Positions 26,010 to 34,498 are shown, counted from the stretch's first letter. The stretch: DNA of 64,000 nucleotides from Pandoraea pneumonica (GCF_902459645.1 NZ_CABPSK010000002.1:682001-746000), one strand, 5' to 3'. The notes: generated by a model not told the origin, from the sequence alone. Numbers and translations are program-made.

Positions 26010-26144
26010 ATGTGTGTGGACGGATTTCGTTTCACTTCCCCATGCGGTTCCTCGCGACTGACTCGCGTCCTTCCGGCGGCGTTCAGGCGATTCGTCAATG
26101 GCATCGACCGATTCGATGCGTTGCCCTGTGTGTACACACCATGA
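26010..26144 (+). CDS. 44-residue leader ORF between fluoride riboswitch and CLC antiporter gene
   Basis: ATG 26010 is placed nine bases after GGGAGG and opens a 44-codon frame (starting MCVDGFRFTSPCGSS, ending ALPCVYTP). Its TGA at 26142-26144 overlaps the antiporter ATG (26141) as ATGA. The antiporter start has no ribosome site of its own, so translational coupling through this ORF is likely. The peptide has no recognised domain or membrane segment, three cysteines and several arginines. It may be only a translated leader, or a small protein. Confidence 0.6.
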   Translation: MCVDGFRFTSPCGSSRLTRVLPAAFRRFVNGIDRFDALPCVYTP

Positions 26145-27478
26145 AGATGTTTGACCGTTCCCCTTTGCGCGAGCTTGCCGACGTGCTGCCGCGCGCCGCC
26201 CGCGCGAGCGCTGTCGCTGCGCTCGTCGGCGTGATGGCCGGTAGCGCCAGTGCGTTGCTGCTTGTCGCGCTCGAAATCGCCACCGATACGCGCTTACTTC
26301 ACCCGTGGCTGCTCTGGCTGCTGCCGGTGGCTGGCTTCGCCGTCGGCTGGCTTTACTTACGGCTCGGCGCGAGTGTGGAGGCGGGCAACAACCTGTTGAT
26401 CGACGAGATTCATGACCCTCGCCGCGTCGTGCCGCTGCGCATGGCGCCGCTGGTCCTTGCCGGTACGGTCATCACCCATCTGTTTGGCGGCTCGGCAGGG
26501 CGCGAAGGCACCGCCGTGCAAATGGGCGGGGCGCTCGCCGATCAACTCACGCACGTCTTCCGGCTCTCGGGCGAGCAGCGTCGTGTGTTGCTGATGTCGG
26601 GGATTGCGGCAGGCTTCGCATCGGTGTTCGGAACGCCACTTGCCGGTGCGGTATTCGGTCTCGAAGTGCTCGCCATCGGCCGGTTGCGCTATGACGCACT
26701 GTTACCGTGCGTTGTGGCCGCACTCGTGGGCGATGCCGTGACGCGCGCATGGGGCGTGCATCACACGGCTTACACCATCGCACCGCAATGGTTCGGTGCG
26801 TCGATCTCGCTGTCAGGTGCCATGAGCGCCGCGGCGGCTGGTGTGGCGTGCGGTTTGGTCGGCATGGGCTTCGCGCAGGCTACGCACGCGATGTCTGGCT
26901 TCATGAAGCGGCGCATTGCTTACGCGCCATTGCGTCCCGTGGTGGGCGGGGTTGCGGTCGCCGCAGCGGCAACTGCTCTCGGCACGCCGCAGTATCTGGG
27001 GCTCGGCATTCCGACGATTGTCGACGCGTTTCACACGACGCTGCCCTGGTACGACTTCCTCGGCAAGACGCTCTTCACCGTGGTCACACTCGGCTCGGGT
27101 TTCAAAGGCGGGGAAGTCACACCGTTGTTCTATATCGGTGCAACGCTCGGCAACGCACTGTCGCACGTGCTGACGCTGCCGGCGCCGGTACTCGCTGGGA
27201 TCGGCTTCGTCGCGGTGTTTGCCGGGGCGGCGAATACGCCGATTGCTTCTACGCTGATGGCGATCGAAATCTTCGGCCCGCAGATCGGGAGCTATGCCGC
27301 GATCGCTTGTGTGTTGGCGTATCTGTGTTCCGGGCACACCGGCATTTACAAGGCGCAGCGCGTCGGACACGGCAAGCATGGCGTCGTCCCCGAAGGCACA
27401 CGTCTGGCCGATCTGCCCGCGTGGCGTGAAGCCCAACGCGCGCGTACGCAGGCAGCGGACGAGTCACCGCCACGCTGA
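26141..27478 (+). CDS. CLC-type anion channel/antiporter, probably fluoride-specific (CLC-F)
   Basis: This 445-residue membrane protein has about ten or more helices with the CLC signature GGSAGREGTAVQMGG (gating Glu at residue 122) and GSGFKGGEVTPLFYIGA. The usual chloride-selectivity motif GSGIP is replaced by GNNLL (82-86), a change typical of the fluoride-exporting branch. The upstream fluoride riboswitch strongly supports F-/H+ antiport and fluoride detoxification. ATG 26141 was chosen by the ATGA overlap with the leader ORF. The C-terminus overlaps the convergent DUF72 gene by 15 bases. Confidence 0.9.
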   Translation: MKMFDRSPLRELADVLPRAARASAVAALVGVMAGSASALLLVALEIATDTRLLHPWLLWLLPVAGFAVGWLYLRLGASVEAGNNLLIDEIHDPRRVVPLRMAPLVLAGTVITHLFGGSAGREGTAVQMGGALADQLTHVFRLSGEQRRVLLMSGIAAGFASVFGTPLAGAVFGLEVLAIGRLRYDALLPCVVAALVGDAVTRAWGVHHTAYTIAPQWFGASISLSGAMSAAAAGVACGLVGMGFAQATHAMSGFMKRRIAYAPLRPVVGGVAVAAAATALGTPQYLGLGIPTIVDAFHTTLPWYDFLGKTLFTVVTLGSGFKGGEVTPLFYIGATLGNALSHVLTLPAPVLAGIGFVAVFAGAANTPIASTLMAIEIFGPQIGSYAAIACVLAYLCSGHTGIYKAQRVGHGKHGVVPEGTRLADLPAWREAQRARTQAADESPPR

Positions 27479-28513
27479 CATGTCGCCTTGATCGAGCACA
27501 TCCCACACGTCTTGCGCGTCGGTGGTGTTCACGGTGATATCGCCGCGTGCGAGCGCCGCAATCGTGCGTTGAAAAGCTGCGGCATTGCGCATGCCCTGAT
27601 CTTCGTGATTGGTGTTGAAGAGCACGTGCGTGTCGTCAGCCTTGGCGGCAATGCGCGCCACACGTGCAGAGATATCGATCAACTCGCTCGCGCTGTACTC
27701 GTAGACGAATCTTCCTGACGATGCCTTGATGCCGCGCCGGTTCCACGCAGCGGCATTGCGCCCGTGCAGACGGACGACGCAGAGGTCGTCGCGCGTCGTT
27801 GCCCACACGGCGGGCACGGTGTTATCGAAACCGGTGGGGCTATCGACGATGGTGTGGGCCGCGCCCGTCTCGCGCAGCATGGCGAGGGTCGCCGCTTCGC
27901 GCGAGGGCGTATCGAACCAACTGCGATGCCGGAATTCGATGGCGTGACGCTCGCCGTCGAGGCGTCTGGCCGTGTCGAACACGAGTGCCCGTCCGGCCCG
28001 GTCGTTCTGCACGCGTGGCGAGAACTGGAAATGGATCGCTGCCAACTGACCGCTTTGGCGCAACGGCTCGATCGCTTCGAGATACCGCCGCCATAGCTCG
28101 TCGCGTAGCTCCGTGGGAAGACCGACATGGAGATCGACGTGGGGATCGACCAAGGCGTCGGGCGTGGGATCGACCAGCATCGATAGCTCGTCTTGCGATA
28201 CCGGTTCACCGGGCGCCATATTCAGTGCGGCCGCAATATCACGGGGCAGCGCGCTGGCAGGCGTCGTGTGTCCGGTGAAGGCGCGAAAAGCCTTGATGTG
28301 AAAGCGGAACGACGGCGGCGTGCGCTGCGTCCAGCGCCATGCCATCCCCGCATCGGGCAGCCGGTAATAGCTGCTGTCGACTTCGACCAGATCGAACTGC
28401 GACGCGTAGTGACGCAGCCGGGCTTCGGGCGTGTCGACGCCCGGCGGGTAGAACCGCCCGCAGGCGATGAGTGTCCGGTCGGTCCAGGACGAGGTGCCGA
28501 CGCGCAATGTCAT
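27464..28513 (-). CDS. DUF72 domain-containing protein
   Basis: The 349-residue protein is of the DUF72/YecE family (TIM-barrel-like). It starts TLRVGTSSWTDRTL..GRFYPPG and shows LRHYASQFDLVEVDSSYYRLP, then FRFHIKAFRAFTGH and FNTNHEDQGMRNAAAFQ near the end. The biochemical function of the family is unknown. It is divergent from the helicase gene, sharing the 137-base region that holds the LexA-like box, so it could be under the same control. Confidence 0.88.
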   Translation of the reverse strand: MTLRVGTSSWTDRTLIACGRFYPPGVDTPEARLRHYASQFDLVEVDSSYYRLPDAGMAWRWTQRTPPSFRFHIKAFRAFTGHTTPASALPRDIAAALNMAPGEPVSQDELSMLVDPTPDALVDPHVDLHVGLPTELRDELWRRYLEAIEPLRQSGQLAAIHFQFSPRVQNDRAGRALVFDTARRLDGERHAIEFRHRSWFDTPSREAATLAMLRETGAAHTIVDSPTGFDNTVPAVWATTRDDLCVVRLHGRNAAAWNRRGIKASSGRFVYEYSASELIDISARVARIAAKADDTHVLFNTNHEDQGMRNAAAFQRTIAALARGDITVNTTDAQDVWDVLDQGDMSAWR

Positions 28514-28559
28514 AACGCGAAAATCCAGTGACTCGATGAGCGTCGATGCGCCCGTTATA

Positions 28560-28575
28560 ATGTATAAATATACAG
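28560..28575. promoter_or_regulatory. LexA-like SOS box upstream of the UvrD-like helicase
   Basis: ATGTATAAATATACAG (28560-28575) matches the gamma/betaproteobacterial LexA pattern CTGT-N8-ACAG at all but the first base, with the usual AT-rich spacer. A perfect -10 TATAAT lies at 28556-28561 and overlaps the site, so bound LexA would block the promoter. The site is 75 bases before the helicase start and 47 bases before the divergent DUF72 start. Confidence 0.65.
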
Positions 28576-28650
28576 TAGTTGGCGCGGCGCATTTCCCGCC
28601 GCCGCCCGATTTCTCGACCGTTCACCCTTTGCTCGCCTCCCTTGTCTTGC

Positions 28651-30735
28651 ATGTCAGATAAGCCGACTCCCGCCGCCCGCGACCCGTGGGCCGAACTCAA
28701 CGACCGCCAGCGCGAAGCCGTCGACTACGGCGTCGGCGACGATGGGGCGCCCGGCGGCCCGCTGCTGGTCATCGCAGGGGCGGGGTCCGGTAAGACCAGC
28801 ACGCTTGCGCATCGCGTGGCGAATCTGATCGCCCGAGGGGCCGATCCCAATCGGATCTTGCTGCTGACGTTTTCGCGGCGTGCCGCCGGTGAGATGGAGC
28901 GCCGCGTGGGCGCTGTGCTGCAAAAGGTGTTGGGGTTGGCGTCGTCGCAACCGCCGTCGCTGCCATGGGCGGGCACGTTCCACGCCGTCGGCGCGCGCTT
29001 GCTGCGCGATTTCGCCACCCGCATCGGGCTCTCGGAAGCGTTCACCATCCACGATCGCAGTGACGCAGAAGACCTGCTCGGTTTGTCGCGGCACGAGTTG
29101 GGCTTCTCGGCCACGCAATCGCGCTTTCCGCTCAAAGGCACCTGCCTGTCGATCTACTCGCGCGCGGTGAACAGCCAGGCGCCGCTTGCGGAGGTGCTGG
29201 CGAAACACTTCCCGTGGTGTGCCCAGTGGGAAGCGCAGTTGAAGACGTTGTTCGGCGCATACGTCGACGCTAAGCAGGCGCAGCACGTGCTCGACTACGA
29301 CGATCTGCTGCTGTATTGGGCGGAAATGATGACCGCGCCCGCGTTGGCGCGCGAATTAGGCGCGCGCTTCGATCACGTGCTGGTCGACGAGTATCAGGAC
29401 ACCAACCGCCTTCAGTCGCAGATTCTCCTCGCGATGAAACCCGACGGACGAGGCCTCACCGTCGTCGGTGACGATGCGCAGTCGATCTATGCGTTTCGTG
29501 CGGCCACTATCCGCAACATTCTCGACTTCCCCGGCCAGTTTGCCGAACCCGCCTACGTGGTCACGCTAGAGCGCAATTACCGCTCGACACAGCCGATTCT
29601 CGACGCGTCGAATGCGGTGATTGCGGAGTCCACCGAACGCTATGCAAAGGCGCTTTGGACCGATCGCGCGTCGACGCAATTGCCGCAACTCGTCAACGTC
29701 AGCGACGAATCGGGGCAAGCGCGGTGGGTGGCCGATCAGGTGCTGGAGCAACGCGAGACGGGCACGCGGCTGATGCAGCAGGCTGTGCTCTTTCGTACCG
29801 GCAGCCATAGCGCAGCGCTCGAACTCGAACTCACGCGGCGCAATATTCCGTTCGTGAAATTCGGCGGGTTGAAGTTTCTCGAAGCCGCCCACGTCAAGGA
29901 CATGCTGTCGATTCTGCGCTGGGCACACAATCCGGCGAGCCGTCTGTCGGGGTTTCGCGTGGCGCAATTGATTCCCGGCATCGGGCCGGTGAGCGCGACG
30001 CGCCTGCTCGATGCGATGGCGCAATCGGCCACGCCCGCGCAAGTGCTGGCCGAGTTCAAACCGCCATCGGCCGCTGCGCATGACTGGCGCGGTTTCGTGG
30101 AGGTGTTCCTCGCCTTGCACGACACGCGGCTTGCGTGGCCCGCCGACGTCGATCTTGCTTTGCGCTGGTACGCACCGTTGCTCACGCAGCGTTTCGACGA
30201 TGCGGCGGTTCGTCAGGCCGATCTCGAACAACTGGCGCGTATTGCGGGCACCTACGGTTCGCGCGAACAATTTTTGACGGAGCTGACGCTCGATCCACCC
30301 GATGCGACGAGCGCACAATCCGGCCCGCCGCTGCTCGACGAGGACTATCTGATTCTCTCGACGATTCACAGCGCGAAGGGGCAGGAGTGGAATTCTGTCT
30401 ACGTGCTCAACGTGGTCGACGGTTGCATTCCGTCCGATATGAGTACCGGCGACGACGAGGATATCGAGGAGGAGCGCCGTCTACTGTACGTCGCGATGAC
30501 GCGTGCGAAGTCGTCGTTGCAACTCGTCGTGCCGCAGCGCTTTTACGTGCATCAGCAAACCGGGCTGGGCGACCGGCATGTCTACGGCACGCGCAGCCGT
30601 TTCGTCTCGGACAAGATGTTGCCGCTCTTCGAGATGCTGCCCAAGCCGCGCGAAGGTGACGCGCCTTCGGGGCCGGTCGCGGATGTCACGGTACACATCG
30701 ACGTCGCAAGGAGGCTGCGGAATGCGTGGTCGTGA
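28651..30735 (+). CDS. UvrD/Rep family ATP-dependent DNA helicase (SF1A)
   Basis: This 694-residue superfamily 1A helicase has Q-motif LNDRQREAV, Walker A GAGSGKTS (43-50), LLLTFSRRAAGEM (motif Ia), LVDEYQDTN (motif II), GDDAQSIYAFRAA (III), LERNYRSTQ (IV), STIHSAKGQEW (V) and LLYVAMTRAK (VI). It is close in length to UvrD and Rep. ATG 28651 gives the usual N-terminus; the sequence upstream is the SOS-like promoter. It is followed by an overlapping acetyltransferase gene. It probably acts in repair or replication restart. Confidence 0.93.
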   Translation: MSDKPTPAARDPWAELNDRQREAVDYGVGDDGAPGGPLLVIAGAGSGKTSTLAHRVANLIARGADPNRILLLTFSRRAAGEMERRVGAVLQKVLGLASSQPPSLPWAGTFHAVGARLLRDFATRIGLSEAFTIHDRSDAEDLLGLSRHELGFSATQSRFPLKGTCLSIYSRAVNSQAPLAEVLAKHFPWCAQWEAQLKTLFGAYVDAKQAQHVLDYDDLLLYWAEMMTAPALARELGARFDHVLVDEYQDTNRLQSQILLAMKPDGRGLTVVGDDAQSIYAFRAATIRNILDFPGQFAEPAYVVTLERNYRSTQPILDASNAVIAESTERYAKALWTDRASTQLPQLVNVSDESGQARWVADQVLEQRETGTRLMQQAVLFRTGSHSAALELELTRRNIPFVKFGGLKFLEAAHVKDMLSILRWAHNPASRLSGFRVAQLIPGIGPVSATRLLDAMAQSATPAQVLAEFKPPSAAAHDWRGFVEVFLALHDTRLAWPADVDLALRWYAPLLTQRFDDAAVRQADLEQLARIAGTYGSREQFLTELTLDPPDATSAQSGPPLLDEDYLILSTIHSAKGQEWNSVYVLNVVDGCIPSDMSTGDDEDIEEERRLLYVAMTRAKSSLQLVVPQRFYVHQQTGLGDRHVYGTRSRFVSDKMLPLFEMLPKPREGDAPSGPVADVTVHIDVARRLRNAWS

Positions 30736-31213
30736 AGTGCGTGGTCCTGAAGTGAAACTGCGCGCGGCGTGTGCGGCGGATATCGATGCGCTGACGTCGC
30801 TGCTCATGCAGACCTATCACACGACGTGGGCGCCCGAGCTTCGCCTGGAAGTCGCCGCCAAGTTTGCGTCGGGCGAGAGCACTCGCGCGTACATCGAGGC
30901 GCACTGGCCGGAGTTCACGGTCGCGACGCTTGAGGGCGTGTTGGTCGGCATGGTGCACGTGGTTGGCGATTTCATCGACGCTTTGCACGTCTCGCCCGGG
31001 CATCAGCGACTCGGCATCGGTGCTGGTCTGCTCTCGCACGCCGAGGCGCAGATGCGTGCTAGCGGACAGTCGCAGGCGCGGCTGGAAACCGATACGTTCA
31101 ACACGCAGAGCCGCGCGTTCTACGGCAAGTACGGTTATGCCGAGGTGGCGACTTATCCCGACGAGGAGTGGGATAGCGGCTTCACTACCGTATTGCTCAC
31201 GAAGGCGCTGTAG
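30722..31213 (+). CDS. GNAT family N-acetyltransferase
   Basis: The 163-residue acetyltransferase has VKLRAACAADIDALTSLLMQTYH at the N-terminus, FIDALHVSPGHQRLGIGAGLLSHAEAQMRA (the acetyl-CoA-binding motif A with Q/R-x-x-G-x-G/A) and SRAFYGKYGYAEV (motif B). The ATG at 30722 overlaps the helicase end by 14 bases; GTG 30752 is an alternative start. The substrate is unknown. Its stop lies within a short 12-bp tandem repeat. Confidence 0.82.
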   Translation: MRGREVRGPEVKLRAACAADIDALTSLLMQTYHTTWAPELRLEVAAKFASGESTRAYIEAHWPEFTVATLEGVLVGMVHVVGDFIDALHVSPGHQRLGIGAGLLSHAEAQMRASGQSQARLETDTFNTQSRAFYGKYGYAEVATYPDEEWDSGFTTVLLTKAL

Positions 31214-31233
31214 GTGGCGCTGTAGGTGGCGCT
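31204..31233. repeat. 12-bp tandem repeat (2.5 copies) across the acetyltransferase stop codon
   Basis: GGCGCTGTAGGT occurs twice in a row (31204-31227) followed by half a unit GGCGCT. The first copy contains the TAG stop. It probably arose by replication slippage. No function is evident. Confidence 0.7.
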
Positions 31234-31360
31234 TTGGGCGCCCCTTTCGGCGGCGCTTCAGCGAGCCATCAGGCGGCCTTCTCAAAGGCACTTCACATGG
31301 CGCGCCGAGCGCCTATCTTCTTTTCCCTTTCCACCGACATGCGCGGTAATGTTCCCAAGG

Positions 31361-31388
31361 TTGCCGTCCTTGGCGCATCAGGTATAGT
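31361..31388 (+). promoter_or_regulatory. sigma-70-like promoter of the DUF4239 gene
   Basis: TTGCCG (31361-31366) and TATAGT (31383-31388) are separated by 16 bases, a good match to -35/-10 spacing. The predicted start of transcription lies about 75 bases before the ATG at 31471. Seen by inspection only. Confidence 0.45.
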
Positions 31389-31470
31389 CGCCGCATCGGC
31401 GGCGGGCAGCCCAATGTAGGTTGCCCCAGGTTGTCATTACGCACGTCGAGCGCTCAGGAGAGAGGAACGG

Positions 31471-32262
31471 ATGCAATGGCTGGTTGACCAAATGACGCTG
31501 ATGCCCACGGGCTTGTTGCTCGTGTCGTTGGCGATCGTGACGGCGCTCACGGCAGTCCTCGTGGCTTGGCTGGCGCGCGTCTGGTTATTCGATCGGCTGG
31601 CCGATCCCTCGGAAGTGCGCGGCACCGTGGCCGACGTGGTGCACGGCAGTCTGCTGGCCTTCATCGTTTTCGTGCTGGCCCACGTGCTGACCGATGTGCG
31701 CGCGAATCTCGGCCATGCCGACGATCAGGCGTTGCACGAAGCGTCGGTGGTGCGGCGTCTGGACCGCGAATTGAAGGCTGTCGGCGACGCCGATGCGCAA
31801 GCCGCCCGCGTGTTGCTCCGCAGTTACGTGAGGTCCGCCGTCGACGACGAGTGGCAGACGCTGAGCACTGCCGACCCCGATCTCTCACCGCGTACGGAAG
31901 AAGTGCTGACCGCGTTCGTCGGCGCAACGCGCAAGGTGTTAAAGCAACACGAGGAGAGCGCGAGTTCGATACGCACGCTGCTCGATCGTCTGGAAGAAGC
32001 ACGGCAAGGCCGCTTCGAGAATGCGACGAAGACGGTGCCGTCCGTCTTCTGGTGGGTCATCACGCTGTTTTTGGTGGCGGCCATGGCGATGAATGGACGC
32101 TATCCCGGTTCGTGGAAAAGTAACTTCATCATCGCCCTGCACATGGGCGCGATCGGCATGGTCGTCGCGCTGATCATCAATCTGGACGAGCCGTTTCGCG
32201 GCGTGTCCGGGATTTCGCCCGCGCCGCTGGCGAAGTCGGTCGGCATTGTTCTGCCGAAGTGA
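31471..32262 (+). CDS. DUF4239 domain-containing membrane protein (bestrophin-like)
   Basis: The 263-residue inner-membrane protein has two N-terminal helices (LLLVSLAIVTALTAVLVAWLA and LLAFIVFVLAHVLTDV), a cytoplasmic helical segment of about 100 residues (VRRLDRELKAVGDADAQAARVLL ...), and two C-terminal helices with SVFWWVITLFLVAAMAMNG and ALHMGAIGMVVALIINLDEPFRG. This layout and the NLDEPF motif match DUF4239, which is distantly related to bestrophin channels. Function is not established. Confidence 0.85.
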   Translation: MQWLVDQMTLMPTGLLLVSLAIVTALTAVLVAWLARVWLFDRLADPSEVRGTVADVVHGSLLAFIVFVLAHVLTDVRANLGHADDQALHEASVVRRLDRELKAVGDADAQAARVLLRSYVRSAVDDEWQTLSTADPDLSPRTEEVLTAFVGATRKVLKQHEESASSIRTLLDRLEEARQGRFENATKTVPSVFWWVITLFLVAAMAMNGRYPGSWKSNFIIALHMGAIGMVVALIINLDEPFRGVSGISPAPLAKSVGIVLPK

Positions 32263-32353
32263 CGCCCGCAGCGGGCGCACAAGTTTTCCGCCGCCTACCC
32301 CCCATCGGGTCGCGGCGAGCCGTTAGCACGTATTGAAGTAGGAGTTGAAGACG

Positions 32354-32644
32354 ATGTTTTCCCATACCCCGACCCAGCCGACCTCGTCGGCCGAGTCCAC
32401 GCCTGAAATCGAGGCTTTCCGTCCGGGCGTCTATCGCCATTACAAAGGCAATTTTTACCTCGCACTCGGCATTGCCCGGGCCGACGAGACCGATGAACCG
32501 GTGGTCGTCTATACCCGGCTTTATCCGCGTGAAGGGCTGCCGATGAGCACCCGGTTGCTGCGCATCTGGAACGAGCCGGTCACGACCGAATCGGGGCCGG
32601 TGGCACGTTTCACTTACGTCGGTCACACGACGCCTGCCGAATGA
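32354..32644 (+). CDS. DUF1653 domain-containing protein
   Basis: The 96-residue cytoplasmic protein contains FRPGVYRHYKGNFYLALGIARADETDEPVVVYTRLYP, the DUF1653 core (RHYKG.y..lgiArh.et.e..VVY). AGGAG lies nine bases before ATG 32354. Family function is unknown. Its TGA (32642-32644) is close to the start of the next reading frame, so the following lipoprotein gene may be co-transcribed. Confidence 0.85.
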   Translation: MFSHTPTQPTSSAESTPEIEAFRPGVYRHYKGNFYLALGIARADETDEPVVVYTRLYPREGLPMSTRLLRIWNEPVTTESGPVARFTYVGHTTPAE

Positions 32645-32766
32645 CCGGCGTGGTTCGCAGATTCCCGAGTCTCTTTTCAGGACGCTTGACGATCATGAAC
32701 ACCGTAGCTCCCATGCGCCGCTCGCCGGTGACTGCCTTGCCTGCGCCGTCGGGCGACGCGAATGCC

Positions 32767-32961
32767 ATGTCGAAGCCCGCGCCGCGTAACTTGCGTCGTT
32801 GGTGGGCACTGTTTGCGATTCTGCCGTTTGTGACGTCTGTCGCGGGATGCGGACTGATGGCTGCACCGTGCCGTGTGGCGTCGGCGGGCTTGAAGATCGT
32901 GCCGGGCGTGGGAGGGGTGTTAGCCGCGCCGACCGATGCCTGTGCGGCAGTGATCGACTGA
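32767..32961 (+). CDS. small DUF6726-like lipoprotein
   Basis: The 64-residue form starting at ATG 32767 has a lipoprotein signal peptide: RNLRRWW, a hydrophobic stretch, then the lipobox VAGC with Cys at residue 28. The mature part GLMAAPCRVASAGLKIVPGVGG...DACAAVID matches small Burkholderiales proteins of the DUF6726 type. In-frame ATGs at 32641 and 32695 would give longer products with an unusually long n-region; no start has a strong ribosome site, so the start is uncertain. Function is unknown. Confidence 0.7.
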   Translation: MSKPAPRNLRRWWALFAILPFVTSVAGCGLMAAPCRVASAGLKIVPGVGGVLAAPTDACAAVID

Positions 32962-33007
32962 GATTCGACGTGTCGGCTCGGCGTACGAGCCCAACCTTAG
33001 CGACCGT

Positions 33008-33070
33008 AGAAAAAAAGAAAGCCCGCGAGGTGCGGGCTTAATCCATATCAGGAGGAGACATGGAGGAGAC
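33008..33070 (-). ncRNA. candidate trans-acting small RNA with two anti-Shine-Dalgarno motifs
   Basis: Read on the minus strand, a TATACT -10 box (33082-33077) is followed by a predicted transcript start near 33070. Two CTCCTCC motifs follow (complements of 33062-33068 and 33051-33057). Then comes a hairpin AGCCCGC/GCGGGCT (33038-33020), ending in TTTCTTTTTTT (33019-33010). Unpaired CTCCTCC next to a rho-independent terminator is the layout of Hfq-type sRNAs that bind mRNA Shine-Dalgarno sequences. The -35 region is weak. No ORF explains the region. An alternative is that the hairpin simply ends the lipase gene at 33241. Confidence 0.55.
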
Positions 33071-33240
33071 GAGTTCAGTATAGGACAACGTGTTGCGATG
33101 CACCATATGTAGTTTTGCGTAAGTGTCCGTATGTTGCGTTCATGCAACGATAAATAAATTCAAATAAATCAAACACTTATTTCTCTGCTTGCCAACTCGT
33201 CCCACCATGCTCCTTCCGTAATTCCGAATCACCCCTCTAT

Positions 33241-34413
33241 TTATTGTGCGCGTGCACGCTTCTCGGGTGCCATCAACTTCAGCACGAACGGCACCGAGTC
33301 TCTGAGCGAGGGATTGACCGCCGCATCGTGATCGAGTCCTTCGTAGACGCGTACTACTGTCGTCGTTCCCGCCGCCGCGACATCGCGCGCAAAGGCCTGC
33401 TGCATCATGACCGGCACGTCGATATCGTCCGACCCCATGCCGATGAATACCGGGTGCTTGATCCGCAGCGTGGGGTAGCGCAGCGAGGGCGTCTGGTTGT
33501 GCATGAGCTTCTGAATCGCTGGCTGCATGCTGTTGCCGCCATTCAGGCCGGCGGCTGTCGAGCGGTCGGTCAATTCATCGATACACAGCGTGCGTGCCAT
33601 ATCCAGCACCGGCAGGGCTTGCGGCGAGAAGTAGCGTGCGGCTTGCAGCGACGGATCGCGATCGGCAGCCGACAGAAAGATGTACATCGCGTAGGGAATC
33701 TTCGGGTCGGGCGCACCGGGGTCGGGCTGACCCGCGAAGATGGCAGCCGCCGAAGTCTGGGCATTGAAGTACGGCGTGCCCGTCAGCACCGTGGCGATCA
33801 CCTTCACATCGGGCGCGTATTGCGGCTGAAACCCTGCGGCGGCAAACGCGGCATGGGCGCCTTGCGATTGCCCGACGATCAGCACACGGTTCTGCAACGG
33901 GAACACGCTGCGGGCGGCCAGCAGGCTGTCGAGCACGCTGTACGCTTCGGCGCGCGCATCCAGATAGTGATGCAGGCCGCGCGAGCCTAGCCCGGCATAG
34001 TCGGGGGCCACCACAGCGAAGCCGAGCGAGAGCCACGTGCCGAGGTACTGGATGTCGCGTTGACTGCGCACATTGAGCGATGGCGCGCAGGCACTCGCCA
34101 CGCCCACCGTGCCATGCGCCCAGAGCACAACGGGCCAGCCACCGGCGGGGGTGGGGCCCTTCGGCAGAAACACGGCGCCGGTATCTTCGCGGGCTTCGAT
34201 GCCGCCGACGCCGTCGATCGAGCTAAAGCGAATGCGGAACTGTTCTCCCGCTTCCGGTAAACCGTGGTCGGCTTCGAGCGGCACGCGCTCGACGATGGCA
34301 CCGTGCGGAATGACGGCGGGAGCGGCTTCGGGCGTGACCGCGTGTGCGGCACGGCCGATGACCAGACTGGCGAACAGGGCGGCGCTCGCGTAGCGCCACA
34401 GGCGGTTGAACAT
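33241..34413 (-). CDS. secreted alpha/beta hydrolase, lipase family (LIP-type)
   Basis: The 390-residue protein has a Sec signal peptide (MFNRLWRYASAALFASLVIGRAAHA). WPVVLWAHGTVG is the oxyanion strand, and the nucleophile elbow is VGQSQGAHAA. Later segments VFIGMGSDDIDVPV (acid) and GLDHDAAVNP (histidine) complete the triad. It resembles secretory lipases/triacylglycerol lipase-like proteins. It is probably periplasmic or exported. It stands alone, with 85 bases to the next upstream gene. Confidence 0.85.
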   Translation of the reverse strand: MFNRLWRYASAALFASLVIGRAAHAVTPEAAPAVIPHGAIVERVPLEADHGLPEAGEQFRIRFSSIDGVGGIEAREDTGAVFLPKGPTPAGGWPVVLWAHGTVGVASACAPSLNVRSQRDIQYLGTWLSLGFAVVAPDYAGLGSRGLHHYLDARAEAYSVLDSLLAARSVFPLQNRVLIVGQSQGAHAAFAAAGFQPQYAPDVKVIATVLTGTPYFNAQTSAAAIFAGQPDPGAPDPKIPYAMYIFLSAADRDPSLQAARYFSPQALPVLDMARTLCIDELTDRSTAAGLNGGNSMQPAIQKLMHNQTPSLRYPTLRIKHPVFIGMGSDDIDVPVMMQQAFARDVAAAGTTTVVRVYEGLDHDAAVNPSLRDSVPFVLKLMAPEKRARAQ

Positions 34414-34498
34414 GTTGAGCTGTCCTCTTGGAAGTGACTGCTGTTAGGGTCTGTTCACGCTAATGGGCTACGTGTTTGTCGTGACGTTAGCCGTGATG

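Noticed and set aside
25856-26137. 93-codon minus-strand frame between the nuclease and antiporter genes
   Set aside because: It lies over the fluoride riboswitch and leader ORF on the opposite strand and has no ribosome site or family resemblance.
26128-26139. GTGTGTACACAC palindrome just before the antiporter start, as a separate operator
   Set aside because: It lies inside the coupled leader ORF and downstream of the riboswitch platform, where transcriptional control is less likely; coupling explains the missing ribosome site without it.
33061-33084. Plus-strand reading GGAGGAG followed by a 7-codon ORF (MEETSSV)
   Set aside because: The plus strand has no downstream gene or T-run after the hairpin; the minus-strand sRNA reading explains the same bases better.
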